Of a stretch of DNA of 64,000 bases, positions 22,520 through 36,094 are shown one piece after another; the stretch's first letter is position 1, and each line of letters opens with the position of its first letter. The position numbers and the translations under genes were made by a program. The stretch comes from Gossypium raimondii. Lineage: Eukaryota; Streptophyta; Magnoliopsida; Malvales; Malvaceae. Under the pieces are notes generated by a model that worked only from the letters and a program-made list of their open reading frames with translations, did no database searches and was not told where the DNA came from. Location: positions 372,001 to 436,000 of the forward strand of contig NC_068569.1 in the NCBI RefSeq assembly GCF_025698545.1, given 5' to 3'.

Positions 22520-25500
22520 GTAACATCATATTAAGTTAATTTTTTTATTATAGTAAAAATATATATTTAGGATTTAAAAAAATCTTCATTGGATTGAGTT
22601 TAAGTTTGGTAACTAATCCGGATGGATTTTATAATGATGGGCATGTATGCACATTGCACACATGTGATGGCATAATGAAGTAAAAAAAAAGATACATGGG
22701 CAACTGGAAAGAAGAGAATGGTTTTTTGGGTATTAAGGTATTTTACTTTTATTTTTTTTTATTTTGAGATTTATGAAGATTTATTATTTTAGATTCAAAA
22801 CTCCTGAACTTTTCTGAATTCTGAAAATTTTAAATTAAGTTTTATATTTTAATTTTAATTCAATTAAGTCTTTGAATATTAGAATTACAATCAATTAAGT
22901 TATTTCACAATTAAAATTAACCGTTACTCTTGTAATAGTTATATTTTCTGAATGTTTCTACCGCATAATATATTAGGATTTTGCCACGTGGCTAAAAATG
23001 ATATTTTATATTTTAAAAAATTTCATAACAATATAAAAATAAAACTATATATAAATTATTAAATCAATAATATATAAAATAAATAGAAAATTGTGAAATT
23101 GTTATAAATGACTATAAATTATGTAAATTATAAAATTTTCAGAAAAATACTAAAATTTACTAACATGATAAAATTTTAAAAATATATAAATTATTAAAGC
23201 AATGAAAAATTGTAAACTTTATGAAAAAATGTTTAACGATATTAATCTATATAGAAGGTGCAAAAAAATACAAGAAAAATATAAAACTATACTTATAATT
23301 TTATATACAACCTCAAGTATCAATTTACCTTCTCAACACATTTTCCGACCTTCAAAATACTCTCATGTCATCCACGATGGATAAAGGGGGTCAAGTTTTG
23401 GGGAAACCTGCGGTGAATGAGCACAACGGATAGCTTCAAGGATCAAATAAGTATTTTATAACTTTTAATAATGTTGTAGTGTTAATGATGATTAGTATGC
23501 AAATGAAAAAAAGCTATTTTTTATATTTTTAATCTATTTATCATTTTTATGTTTCTTATACTATTTTTTTAAAATTCACAACGCTTATATAATTTTTATA
23601 TTTTTCGTAATTCATAGTTTTTATTTATTTTATTTTTATTTTTGCAGATTTATTTTTAAAGTTATATAATTGTTTTTTCCATTTTGAATAATTTTATAAT
23701 TTTCAATATTTTTAGAAATTTTTCGTACTTTAATTTTTTATTATAATTTTTATATATTGTTTATGTTTTTCTAAATATAAGATATCGGTTTGCCATGTTG
23801 CACAATCCTAACGCATAACGTGGTAAAAACATCTAGAAAAAAGCCATCGTTATTCGTAATGGTTAAAAGACTTGATTGATTACAATTTTAATGTTCAATG
23901 GCTCAATTGAGTTCAAACAAAATATAGAAACTTAATTTATGATAATAATAATAATGGATGATCAGAAAAATAAAATAAATAATAAATGTCACATATATGT
24001 ATATATATACACATACATCTGATACCTCGTAATCAACGGTGCATATAGTAAATTATTTACATGATGACGTCGACGACATAAAGTAACATATAGCTTGTTA
24101 AAATGAAACTCATAAATTAAGCTTATATTGTTCTATAAATTTTATACTTTAATGAATGTATATTTAATATTTCTGAGCTTTTAAATATATATATATATAA
24201 TAATTTAATAAGGCAGAGTAATATTCGAACAAAACAGAGAAGCCTGGATAGAAGACAGGGTAAAGGAAAGGGAATCAAGGAGCATGAAAATTGCATCTCA
24301 AAAACTATGTGTAAAAAGCTTGCTGTACATATGCTCCTTTTATATATATATCTAGAATATTTAGGTCAACTAATTGACACGTATAGTGTCCATGTTTTTA
24401 TGATTTTTTTATTATATATATTTTAGTGTCCATTGATATTGAGAAATAAAAAAAGTGTGATAGACAAGGAGATTGACTCAACTTGTAACATGATTACTTT
24501 CACACTAAATGGAGGCACAATAAATGAAAGACATTAGGCCGTTCGCTTTTTTCAGCATTCGAAGGGTTACTTTCACGCCCATCAACTAATTGAATTTGGT
24601 AAAAGCGTTACACAGATTTTTTACCAAACAGTAAATTAATATCTTGTTAAAATTTTCATTAATTTTTTTTTGTTTGTTAAAATCAATTTACTTATATCAA
24701 TATGATGTATGATGTACACGTCGTATATCACTGTTCGATTATTTCATCAACTAGATCGCTTTTAATAATACAAATGTATTAAAATTTTATTAGAAAAATC
24801 AATTTGCTCTTTGAACTAATTTAGATGGACTAATTTACTTACTTATTGAGTATAGGATGCAAAATGCAATCTAATTTGTAGTATAGAAGCCTTCATTTTA
24901 CTTTTACATTCTCGCAAAGATAATTATATATATCTTAATTTGTTTTTAAATTTTTTAATTTTAATTACAAAATAATAAAAATTTAAGCATATTTTTCTTT
25001 CAATTTAAAATTTTAACTTTGTATTTAATTCATCTTTATATTAATTTTAAAAGTTTTATGTAAAAATCAATTAATTACCCTTATTTAAAAGATTGCAAAC
25101 AACAAAAATAAATAGAATAATAAGCAATTAAAATTAATAAATAAACCTTAAAATGTTACTGCATTTCTTTTATCAAACTTTAGGAGTAAGTGGGTATTTT
25201 CAAAGTTGAAGAGAGAATGTATTTTTTTTACCAAACTTGGAGGGATTTAAATGCTTTTTCCTACTTGTTCAATGATAAATTTATGTATGTGCATAAAATT
25301 AACAAATCAATTCTTATATTTATAACAAATATTTACTTATATAAAAAAAATTCTTAAAATTCAAATAAAACTGTGATTGGCTGATAAGTAAAAGGGAAAA
25401 AAGATAGATAGAGATTCATATGCATAAAATTTTGAGCAAATATACCTCATCTTAAGGTGAAAAGTTTGAACCTATATATTTTAATTAAATAAAAACAACA

Positions 25501-27487
25501 GAAAGAACAAACCATATTCCTTATCTATTAACACAAATTGATAATTGAGGACAGCATCTAAAAAATTATTGAAAATGTACTTTAATTTTTAATAATATTA
25601 TGATAAGCAAGTACCGAATGGTACTTACTGTGAAGTCCAAGGACAGAGTAAAAGACAAGATAGTTAAAGGACGACCGGCAGCAAACAGCGGTTACGCACA
25701 TGCCTTGTCCTTAGTTCAATGTTAGTTAATTGCTCTTTTCCTTTCCTTTTATTTGCTTTTTAGTTTTTCTCACTTTCAATTAATTACGCCCAATCTTCAA
25801 AAAATATGAATAACAAATCATTTAATTATGCCCAAGGACGACTGCAGCTCACATTTCAAGAAATTCGTAATTATATTATATATGTGTTCTTTATATTCGT
25901 ACGAATTTAGTTATTATTGGTGTAGAATAATTAAGTGTGGTGTCTTTTAATTTAAATGAATGTTGAGGAAGAGTTATAAATAGTTTTAAGTATTGTTGTA
26001 ATGCTAAAGGAAGTACATAAAAAATAATAATAGTAGTTTAATATAAATGAATTTATAAGTACAGTTTAGAATTAATTTTCCAATCAACATGTTACTTTTA
26101 TTGATGAGCATCGAAGATTTTTGACATTTATCATTCTAATATATTGAGACGGTATTTTCTTTTTAGTGTCAAAGTGACATTTGTTATTATTTATTCCTCG
26201 TCTTCAACAAATTAAATATATGTTCATCTTAAAGAGACGATGACATTTAAAGTAAACTTTTAATTGTTTTAGAGTTGATAAGTACAAAGCATAATCACAA
26301 ACACATACTCGAATAATTAAAAAAGTAAAACTAATTAAATACGAAGCCCAGAATAAGTGATTTAAAATTTTAAAAAGTATTATAATAAAAAGTGAAATAT
26401 TTGTGTTTTATTTTCAAAAAGCAAGAGATGCTTTTACCTTTTGTTTACACCGTTTATAGCTAAAAAAACTTTTTTAATAATAAAAAATAAGTAGTTGCTT
26501 TAAATAACACTTTGGATACGGGAGTCCCAAATTTCACGGTCACGGAGATACCAAATTTCAGTGATAAACTGTTTTTTAATACATTGGTTAATAAAATAAA
26601 ATCCGTAATGTAATTGGGGAATGTGCCGATGAGCAGTTAAAACACTGTTGACAGTTAACTCTGATTACCAACTAGCAAGAGGTACACCTAACCTAACTCT
26701 AGTATTAGTATAGTCGAAGAACCCTTTTTACGGCCACGTTCGGTGCCGTCAGCTCTGTGTCTGATAGTTAGAACTGCCCAATCATTTTTTGACGGGTCAT
26801 TACTAACTTTTTATTACTGAAGTTAAATAATATGGAAAAAAATAATAAACAAAAAAATACAGGTATTAAGCGATATCATTTATAAAAATATTATTTTAAT
26901 AAAAATAAATAAAAAATACGCCCTTTCACATGCATTTTTATTCTTTATACTTTTTAAATATATTTAATAAAAACAAAATTATTTAAGATCAAATTATAAA
27001 TGAAGCGATAAAAGTCCCCTTCTTCCAGCCATTTTTATGTGTTCTTTTTTTTTCTTTTTGGATCTAAATCTATCTGGTTTAATTACCACTAATGAAAGCA
27101 AAATTAAAAGCAGACACGCCACTTCAACTTTCTATTTAGCTATCAACTGCAATCGATACTTTTCTATCACAATGTTCTTTTATAATTTCTAACATAATGC
27201 CATTATTATAAATAACATGTTAATTAAAAGTAAGGCCGGTGTGAATTTGAAAATATATATATTCATTCGACAATGAGTATTTATATTCAATTTTAGAAAA
27301 TATTCAAGGTGCAATTTTGAAAAGTTACTCGCTGGTTAACAGTAACAAAAAGAAGCCACCAATTGAAAGTTTAAACAGTTTATTAATTATGTGACCGATT
27401 GACTTAAATTTGTAAGTTTGAACTTATAAATTAGTATTTTTATTGTTGAAATCAATGTATTCGTAATCGATAATAGTGATTATTTAT
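22520..27487. other. Gene-poor AT-rich intergenic DNA
   Basis: Very AT-rich sequence with short poly(A/T) and (TA)n tracts, for example near 24000 and 24188. No gene with splice context or recognisable domain is supported on either strand. A fragment at 24781-24907 belongs to the MITE family also found at 2139-2418 and 55071-55370. Confidence 0.5.
24781..24907. repeat. Fragment of the 2139/55071 MITE family
   Basis: Shares ATCAATTTGCTCTTTGAAC, ATGCAAAATGCAATCT and the TAGTATAGAAGCCTTCATTT edge with the copies at 2139-2418 and 55071-55370. Only the right half is recognisable. Confidence 0.45.
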
Positions 27488-27495
27488 CTCGTTGT

Positions 27496-27748
27496 TAGGG
27501 GCGTAGTTATGGAGTTGGCAAGGCCCCGACCTTCCTAAAATGAATTTGTTTATTTAAGTCCTTTAAATTTTTATATTAATAAAAGTAAAATTACACTTTA
27601 GACCACTTAAAATGATAAAAATTTGATTTAATCTTTTAAAAATTATAAAGATATAGACAATTAAAATGATAAAATAGTTTTTTTTTACTATCGTAAAATT
27701 ACAATTTAATTTCGGCCTCACTAAAAAAATTTCATGACTTTACCCCTG
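27496..27748. repeat. hAT-type MITE candidate
   Basis: A 253-bp unit with termini TAGGGGCGTAGTTATGGA and, inverted, CAGGGGTAAAGTCATGAA, the CAGGGG-type ends of many plant hAT MITEs. It is flanked by imperfect 8-bp duplications CTCGTTGT (27488-27495) and CTCGTTAC (27749-27756). The interior is AT-rich and non-coding. Confidence 0.6.
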
Positions 27749-27756
27749 CTCGTTAC

Positions 27757-28996
27757 AAGTGTTCTTAAAAAATAAACGACTATCCATAAAATATACTTCA
27801 TTCCTATAAATGAAGATTTAACCCAACCACATTAATGAAAATTTTAATTTCATCTAGTTTAAATGTTATAGCGGGTATCTTCTATCAATTACTTAAAAAT
27901 TTTCTCTGATTGATAAGCTTGACCTTAGAAATTGGATAAGGAAAATTCAAAATTTGATAGGTGGATGTTATAGAAAAAAAATAATTTGAAATCCAGAAAG
28001 AAGTTTGCCGTAGATAGACCGATAAATTGATTTTATTTGTGGTAAGAGAAGGTTTTTTAATGAAACATGATTAAGGATTGAAATGGGTAATTAACATAAG
28101 CAAAAGTTGTCGTGGTTTGAAGAACTTGAGGTGAAGCTTTTTAATTAATTATTAGTAATAATTGAATGTCTGATGAATTGTCATATTGACTAAAGAAAAT
28201 TTATGCAAAAAGAAAAAAAGAAGGGGAAAATAATGGCGTGCCGTTAATGGTGCTAATTGAATCAACATCCTTTCTTGTCTTTTTCACTGAGAAATCCAAT
28301 TGCTCTTTTGTTTTCTACTACTATGCGATTTTTTAAAATAAAATAGTAAAACCTGGCATTTATTCAAAATTCAGCATACCAATACCAACGGGATGAAGAA
28401 ATCCCATACAATGAATTACGTGGTAGCCATTGATTCTAAAATGTACAACTGCTTTCGTCAGCCTTCAGAAATTAAATTTACTATGCTTTATTTGTGTGTT
28501 TATATTAATTTTTCCTACCGTATTTTTCTAAAATTAAATTATCTTCCCTACATAGCAAACTTGATAATGAAGTTCAATATTGTTATTATTATTATTTTGG
28601 TATTTTTTTTCTGACGTATCCAAGAAGTTATTCAAAGTAGGATGATATGGATATACGTATGGAGGGATCAATTAAACACGCTTCTCTTGCAACCTCTCTT
28701 ACGCATTATGATGCGCCCACTTATCATTATTAATAAGAAAAAGCTGATAATATATACAAAGAAAGTAGAGTAACTGACGGGTAGAATTTTTATTTTTATT
28801 TATTTAAATGTAAAATATTTCAAGGTTTTTTAGCCTGTGTACATTTAGCATTATTAATGTAGATCCTCATATTTTCGAGTTATTTTGGGCTTTAAATATT
28901 TTTGAATTTAATTTAATTAAAATTTTAAAATTAACTCATATCTATATAATATATAATAAATTTAATTATATGTTGGGATCTGGTTTTAATTAACTC
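27757..28996. other. AT-rich intergenic DNA
   Basis: No gene, RNA or clear repeat structure could be supported. An open frame at 28393-28614 has low-complexity composition and no homology that I recognise. Confidence 0.45.
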
Positions 28997-29192
28997 ATCA
29001 ATTGTACATGATTTTAATTGGTATAATAATAAATTTAACCCTCAAAATTTACATATTTTGTCAATTTGGTCTTAATTTAACAATTTATCTCCCAACATTT
29101 GTGTAAATGTTGAGGTTAAATTTGTTATTTTTTTTTTAGAACATCAAAGGCTAAATTTGTAACTATACCAATCAAAATCATGTACAATTGAT
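28997..29192. repeat. Foldback MITE
   Basis: A 196-bp unit with ~50-bp imperfect terminal inverted repeats. The left arm starts ATCAATTGTACATGATTTTA and the right arm ends AAAATCATGTACAATTGAT. The arms continue through TTGGTATA and AAATTTAACCC/GGCTAAATTT. Interior non-coding. Superfamily not determined. Confidence 0.6.
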
Positions 29193-32100
29193 GGAAGACA
29201 CTAATGTCGTGATTAATTGTCCTAAGTTGTTCACTTTCGAAAATGATAGGGATTAATTTGCACCAACTTTATTTAGGTATTTTTACCGTAAAAATACACT
29301 TTGTTGCCCCTAAAGATGAAATTTTTTCAATTTAATCCCTTTAAATGTCTAAAGCAACAAATATAAAATTATACTTTAATCCTTTTAAAATTTGATAATT
29401 TAATTTAAACTCTTTAGCTTTGTCTGTAAAAAAATGTAGTGTACTGAAAAAAAAGTCTAATTTTTTTCATTCACATACACATACTTCAAACTCACGGATT
29501 AAGAGCCTTTGAGAACAATATCAAAGGTTTACGACAAACTAGTGATATTGGGAATGACCGCATTACAAAATATAAATTGTACGCAACAGCCCACAAAAAG
29601 CAAGGTTTACAAAAACATTAAGATATAAATGTATAATTAAATTGCAGCCTAGAATCAGCATCATTAATTGGATGCCTGAGCACTCTATCGGTACTTCGAT
29701 TATTCACATGCTATGTTTTTTCGTTTAATTAATTATGTAACTCAAATTTCCCTGAGTTCACACCCCCTTGATTTTGTATTGTTCATATATTAAGTCAACC
29801 TAAAATATAAAATGTTTCTTTTTCACAACTTGGCTTGGATGAATTATTGAATTTTGGGTTTTGTTTTTTGGAACTCTACAATTAAAGTTCTCCCAAACCA
29901 AGCTAACATGTCTTCATGTGACAATGATTAATGCTCGGTATATATACGTACCACCTAATCATTCACCTCTCTCGTGAGAATATACCCTTCATTTCAAGTA
30001 ACAATCACCGTCGCCCTTATTCTTATATTGTTTTCACATTGTTATTGATTATTTGTCCATTCAATTTTAGTCAATTTAAATGTTTTAATATTCGGAGATT
30101 TGCTTTAAATTACGGTGGGAGGGCAGGCATGTTAACCAATACGACTACGTATCATGACATAGTGATAATGACTTAGCTGCCAACGAATTATTTGCACTAA
30201 TCAACTGAATTTGATTTGTTGGTCCTTTTGTTCACCGATCGTATCTACTGCCATGTGACTGGGATCGATAAGTAGCAGACAAGTTTAATTTTAATTTTCT
30301 TTTCTTTTTTTAAATTAAAAGCTAAATTTGGTAATTATTTTTTTATAAACCAATTTGATAATTATTAAACGATAGAGTTAAGAAACTGGGTTAAAAATTA
30401 AATTATAAAATTTAAATAATGTTAAAGTATAACTTTTTCTTTGTATATACTTGTTATTTTTTAAAAAAATTAAAAAGATTAAATTGAAAATATTTTTATC
30501 ATTAAAACTTTCTTCTTTCTGTCTGGATCAAGCCAAAATGTAAAATTGTAAATATATAAATCTTGGTCAGAGTTCGAAAATTAAAATAATAAATGAATTT
30601 TTTTATTAAAATTAATATAAATCCCATTTAGTTGTGAAGATGAAATTATTGGGGTCCATGATTTGTCAACTGTGAGGAAGAAAAAAAAAAGGTGGGTCTA
30701 CAATTCTGCAGCATTTGAGCCTCGACATGAACCTAAAACCCCCAATTAGCTAGGACTAGTCTATTATTAGTTCATATGATGATAATATTATTATTCTATA
30801 TGCCATATAATTAGTGCTTTAGGGTACTTTCCCAGATCAATTCTTCTGGCAGTGTTTGAGACCCCTTTTACTCACTTTCTAATTGAAAATGCGGTAAAAA
30901 TTATAAGATGACTCCACTGTTAATGCTATGTGTTATTCGATTTTATGTTTTTATGCTTCCATTCCACGCTGGTAAGTTCATTTTCAACTCTGGCGCATAT
31001 TTCTATAATCAAACTTGCTATTATATAGTTTTTTTTAGAGTTTAAAAATTATAAGTAAATAAAATTGAGCGAGTAAATTTAAATCGATGCATTATGAGAT
31101 TGGAAACCCATGCATGATAATCGCACTTGGTGGGGCTGGAATTTAGCTACTTAAGAACATGAACAAATTTAAATTATTAAATTATAAATATATATATATA
31201 TATATGATAAAACTACATTTTAATTCCTCATAAAATGAAAAAAATTATGTTAAGTCTTTTTCAGAAATGATAAAATTATAAACTAAGGCATAATGAAAAT
31301 ATATTTTGACATCGTAAAAATTTATGATTCAATTCCGACTCATCCTAAATCATTTTCTAGATTGGCCTTTGCTTAGAAACTTGACTTCAATTTTTACCAA
31401 TAATGTCTCATTGCTAGGCTTTTGTTCTTTATTAACTATTATATATAGAGTGATAAATAGTTTTTTAATCACCACAGAAGGATTGAAAATGTGACAAATG
31501 TATTATAGTGAAACATTGATTGTAGTGTGGATTCTAAAAAGTTTGATGTGAAATAAATTTCCTTCCCGTTAAATCACAATATTCTCTGGGGAGGTCAAAT
31601 ATCAAAGGGTAAACGAAGCAACAGATATAATAAACAGCAGTTATGTACTATAATATCTTAATTTCTAGAAATTTATCATTAGCATGCAAGTGGGTTTTAG
31701 AATAACATGGATGAGCATGCCTTTTTATCTCAATCGGCAGTAACCCTTCCCCACCCCTAAAATCTTGTTAGTACACCATATATTTTTTGTCTATGTTTTA
31801 GTTATATGTCATTTAAACTCCCTCCATTTGTTCCATTATTTATAAGGCTATGGATTAAAAGCAAGAAGTGGTGGGGAATCCTGCTTATATTACAAACATA
31901 TGTGTGATATATATAAATTTCCAATATGTCAACCGTAGCTTTTAAGGACAAGAACTGCAAATTTAGTTTCAGCCATCCATAAAAATTTGTACCCAAGGTC
32001 CCACCTAAACGCGATGACTCAAAAAGAAGGTGAAGTGGTGAACCCTAAACCAATAAAAATAATAATTTAAAAGAAAAAAGAAAGAAAGGATGAAATGAAA

Positions 32101-35100
32101 TGATCTCAAGGTTGGACTTAAAAAAAAAATGAAGAAATTATTGGCAGAGGCACTAAAGAAGGTAGCATCTCCCCTAGATGAAGAAAAAGGTAATATGTAT
32201 CCATTCTCTTGCTTCCTCATTATGAAGATTCTTGAAAAAATAGGCATGGGTTTTTGTTTTTAGAAGGGAATATTGAAAACCTGCTACAATAATATTCTTG
32301 AAACATCATGTGTGTTGTTTAGTTTGGGAATAGGGTGTAAAGTCTAATATTATTGTTGAGGGCAAATTGTTTTGGAGAAAAAAGTTTTTGACGTGTCGTT
32401 TGTTGAGTAGTCGATTGTACATTTAAATAGTGAATGTATTATGCTCGGGGTGTTTATATTTGATTTTAACTTTAAATTTTTATCTCCCAACTACGAGACT
32501 AGTCAATTGGTAGCATTTTTATCGATAAATGTCATTTAAGGGCATATATTCGAACCCTACCAAGGCCAAATGTTAAAATATTTCTTTGGTGGACTAGACG
32601 TTCCCACCAAATTCTGTGAATTCTTTTAGACTCGTATTAAAATTAAAAGACGAACATCCGAGATTAAAACCAAACATAAACATCCCAAACACAATACCTG
32701 AATTGGCTACTTCACTGAACCTAACAATTATTATTATTAGCACTGACTTGATTCAGCCATGGCCTTAGATCTCTCCTTGGGTTTGGTTTGGATACTTTGA
32801 ATCATCCAAAGTTTAAAAAAAAAGAAAAGAAAAGAAAAGAAAATGGAAAGCACACAAGTTCCACTTACTCAAGTGCCCATTCTTGGCATTTTGTTGCTAC
32901 TATTTTCCCTTGCCTCCAACCAGTAAAGGAGATCGTTGCTACGGCTCCACTAGATTCTATGTATTGCTCTTTCTTGCCCACCTTTAATCTTCTTATTTTT
33001 GGATTGGTTTAAATATTTTGAGATTTAATACCAAGGATAAGGGTAAGGCTGCCCACCATACAGACAAAATACAATCATCTATCCAAAAATACAAATCTTC
33101 TTCTTTAATTCACCCTTTCGTGGCCTCAAAAATATATACACCATACCTAATATTGCTTACTTCATTCACATTATCATATACACCACATAGACGCATAGAA
33201 GATATATATTGTTTTTAATTAATATTGATTATCATTTATAATGGTAATATAGTTTATATTTATTTAAGTTCGATTCGATATATATAAGTTGTAATTTTTT
33301 AAAATTTATTTTCATTTGTAAATAATTAATTTAAACTACCCATATTATATATTTTTAAAATATATCAATTTTAATTTCATATTTAGTATTTTAGATGGTT
33401 TTTCTTTACAAAAAAATTAAATTTAGATAAGTTAATAAATTTTCTTACATTTGCATAATATTGTATTACTATATATTTAATTTTAAATGTTAAAAATAAA
33501 ATGAGTAATGGTTAAAGTCTATTTGACACTGATTCAAGTGGTATGATTCTCATCTCTCACTCCTAATATTATATAAAAAATTAAATTAAAATACATTACA
33601 AGTGAGCTTAAACTTTAAATGTTGAAACCTAAACTTGACTCATATTTTAAACGGATCTTTTTTTGTCTAAATTTATTTTTCGAAATGATAATTTTATTCA
33701 AATCCCTTCATATTCATATCAAATTTTCGAATTTCAACAAATAAAGTGAATCATGATATCCCATGTTGATTTTTATGAACTCATTTCTTCGTCCAACAAC
33801 AACCACGATCACTACTGTCAGCTAAAAAGAAAAAAAAAATAGACAGCGTGGGAAGAAAATAATCAAAATTATTTACCATTGCAAGAATTTTAATTATGAT
33901 TTAAAGCGGGCGAAAACAGTGAGAGCATGTCCCTAACAACTCCAGTAGGTGTAAGAATCATGCATTTTGGGAGCTGGTTAAATTGTATACTAAAAATTAA
34001 TTAATTAAACTAGGGCGTCCTTTGAAGCACGACTCATCCCCCTTTTGAGAGGGACAAGGCCAACGTTAATAAAAGATAATTTGGCTTATTTGCTTCTCAT
34101 CGTACGGATACCTGTTTCTATATTTAAAAAGAGAAAGAAACTAATTTTGTTCAAATTGTGGAAGATATTGCACGGCAAGACATTAACCGAATCTAACACC
34201 TAATTAAACCCCCAAAACAATATTATTATAATGATGTTTCAGGTTTTAATTTTGCTTATCAATTAAGCAACGAAACCTGGATTTTATTAATCAAATCCAC
34301 GTAGTTACAAATGGAGATGGCGATGACATGATTTTAGGTAGGAAGAAGAGATATGCAGGTTGTGAAAGTGACAACAACGTATGTTGGCCTAATCATACTT
34401 TGGTTCTCATTCGGACAATGCTTTATGGTAAAAAAAGAAGAAGATATTCTAAAACATGTCATATCATCAACCTTTTTAGTTTTTATTTTATGATCTTGTC
34501 TGAAATTATTCATCAGAGCTGGAAAAGTGCAGGCAAACTAGGAATCTAATTCCATTTCTATTAACACAATAACATCCGAATTTAAAACTTTACACAATTT
34601 ATTATAATATAAAATGATATAGATTACAGGTTTGAGGTATGAATCTATAGACTTGCAGTCCAATCCTTCAGCAGGTGGAGTTTTAAAAAGTAACCAAATT
34701 AAAGTTTACATAAGAGGGCTTGACTTAACGCATGTTTAATTTGTTTCAAAGAAGTACTTTTGAGATAACAATATTCTTAAACAAACTACTTTTTGAGAGA
34801 AAAAAGTGTTTCTCCTAAATAAAAAATTAACCCAATAATATATTTTTGGCAACTTTCCTCAAAAGTTTTTTTTTTTTTCCGAAGAACACTTTTGAAAAGA
34901 CTTGTTAAACAAAGTCTTAGTTATATCCAATTGAAATAACAGAATAAGGTATGCATACTGGGGAACCCTAGACTGGGCCACTTTGGGTTGCTTGGATAGT
35001 TTTAGTAATATTTGAATAGCAACTTGGTTAGGTCTAAATAAGTTTGTGTAGGGTTGGGTCAAGCCCAAAATATGGGAAACAATATGTGACAAGGCCCAAA

Positions 35101-35915
35101 CACTGAATTAATAGTATCAAATAGATCAACAAAAGTTCGAAGTTTTTGAACTAAAATTTTAAACCCTAATTTAGAAATCCATGAATTAAACTCACTTGGT
35201 TAAATTTGATGGATTGTTTGATTATGAATATTATTCGTTTTCCATTTTATACCGTAATTTATTAAGACTAAGGTCTTACATTTTTAGTTTATTCTAAATA
35301 TTAATTTATTACTATTTTATAATTATTAACTCTACATAATATCTATTGTGTTTATAATTATTATCGTGCATTCAAAAAAATAAAATAAAATATGCTATTA
35401 AAAAATTTAAGAATTTAATTCTTTTGTTCTTCATATTTTAAAATTTAGATTTAATTATTAATACTGTTAAATTTTTTATACAATACCTAAAACTATGCAT
35501 AACTGCTTATTAGCCTTTAAATAAGAGGATAAACATGCTTCAACTCGTTCAAACTCATATCCTCTTGTACTGGTAACAATGTCGATGTCAACCGAATTAA
35601 GGCTCAATCAATAACACTGTTAAATGTTTTATTAAATTTATTGGTGAGACATTTAAAAATAAAAAAAATACTCACTTACTAAAAATATACTGTACTGAAA
35701 TTGAATTTGATAAAATAATTTAAATCATTAACCTGACTTTTAAACTTTTAAAAATAAAGAGATTAACTTCTAAAATTTAAAAGTAAATTTCAATAATGAA
35801 AAACTCTCAAAGACCATCATGGGTGGACTTGATAAAACGCAGCGTATGTGGGAAAGGAAATTGAGTGGCTTGAGCCATCGAGGGACACAAATACAGACGA
35901 AGATAAACTGATAAC
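29193..35915. other. Gene-poor AT-rich intergenic DNA upstream of the PPR gene
   Basis: About 6.7 kb with no supported gene. It contains a (TA)n run at 31189-31205, a tRNA-like SINE candidate near 32492-32680 (listed separately) and many short homopolymers. An isolated frame starting MKKLLAEALKKVASPLDEEK at 32131 is followed by a possible donor, but no partner exon was found. Confidence 0.45.
32492..32680 (+). repeat. Possible tRNA-derived SINE fragment
   Basis: GACTAGTCAATTGGTAGCAT resembles a pol III A box. 48 nt downstream, ATATTCGAACCCTACC resembles a B box. The segment continues ~110 bp into an A-rich stretch. No target-site duplication was identified, so this is only a candidate. Confidence 0.3.
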
Positions 35916-36094
35916 ATGTATGAGCCTACAAATCAAACTCAGTGCCCAGTCCAACAAATTCCATCTTCAATGAAGAAAAACCAACCATTCCTTTTACTAA
36001 TCTTCAATTTCAACCCCTCTCTCTCTCTCATCTCCTCCTTTACCGTAAAACCCTTCAAACACACCCACTCTCTTCTTTGCTTCCTAGCTGATCA

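Noticed and set aside
32131-32195. Possible orphan exon MKKLLAEALKKVASPLDEEK followed by GTAATATG
   Set aside because: No second exon or promoter signal was found, and a frame this short arises easily by chance.
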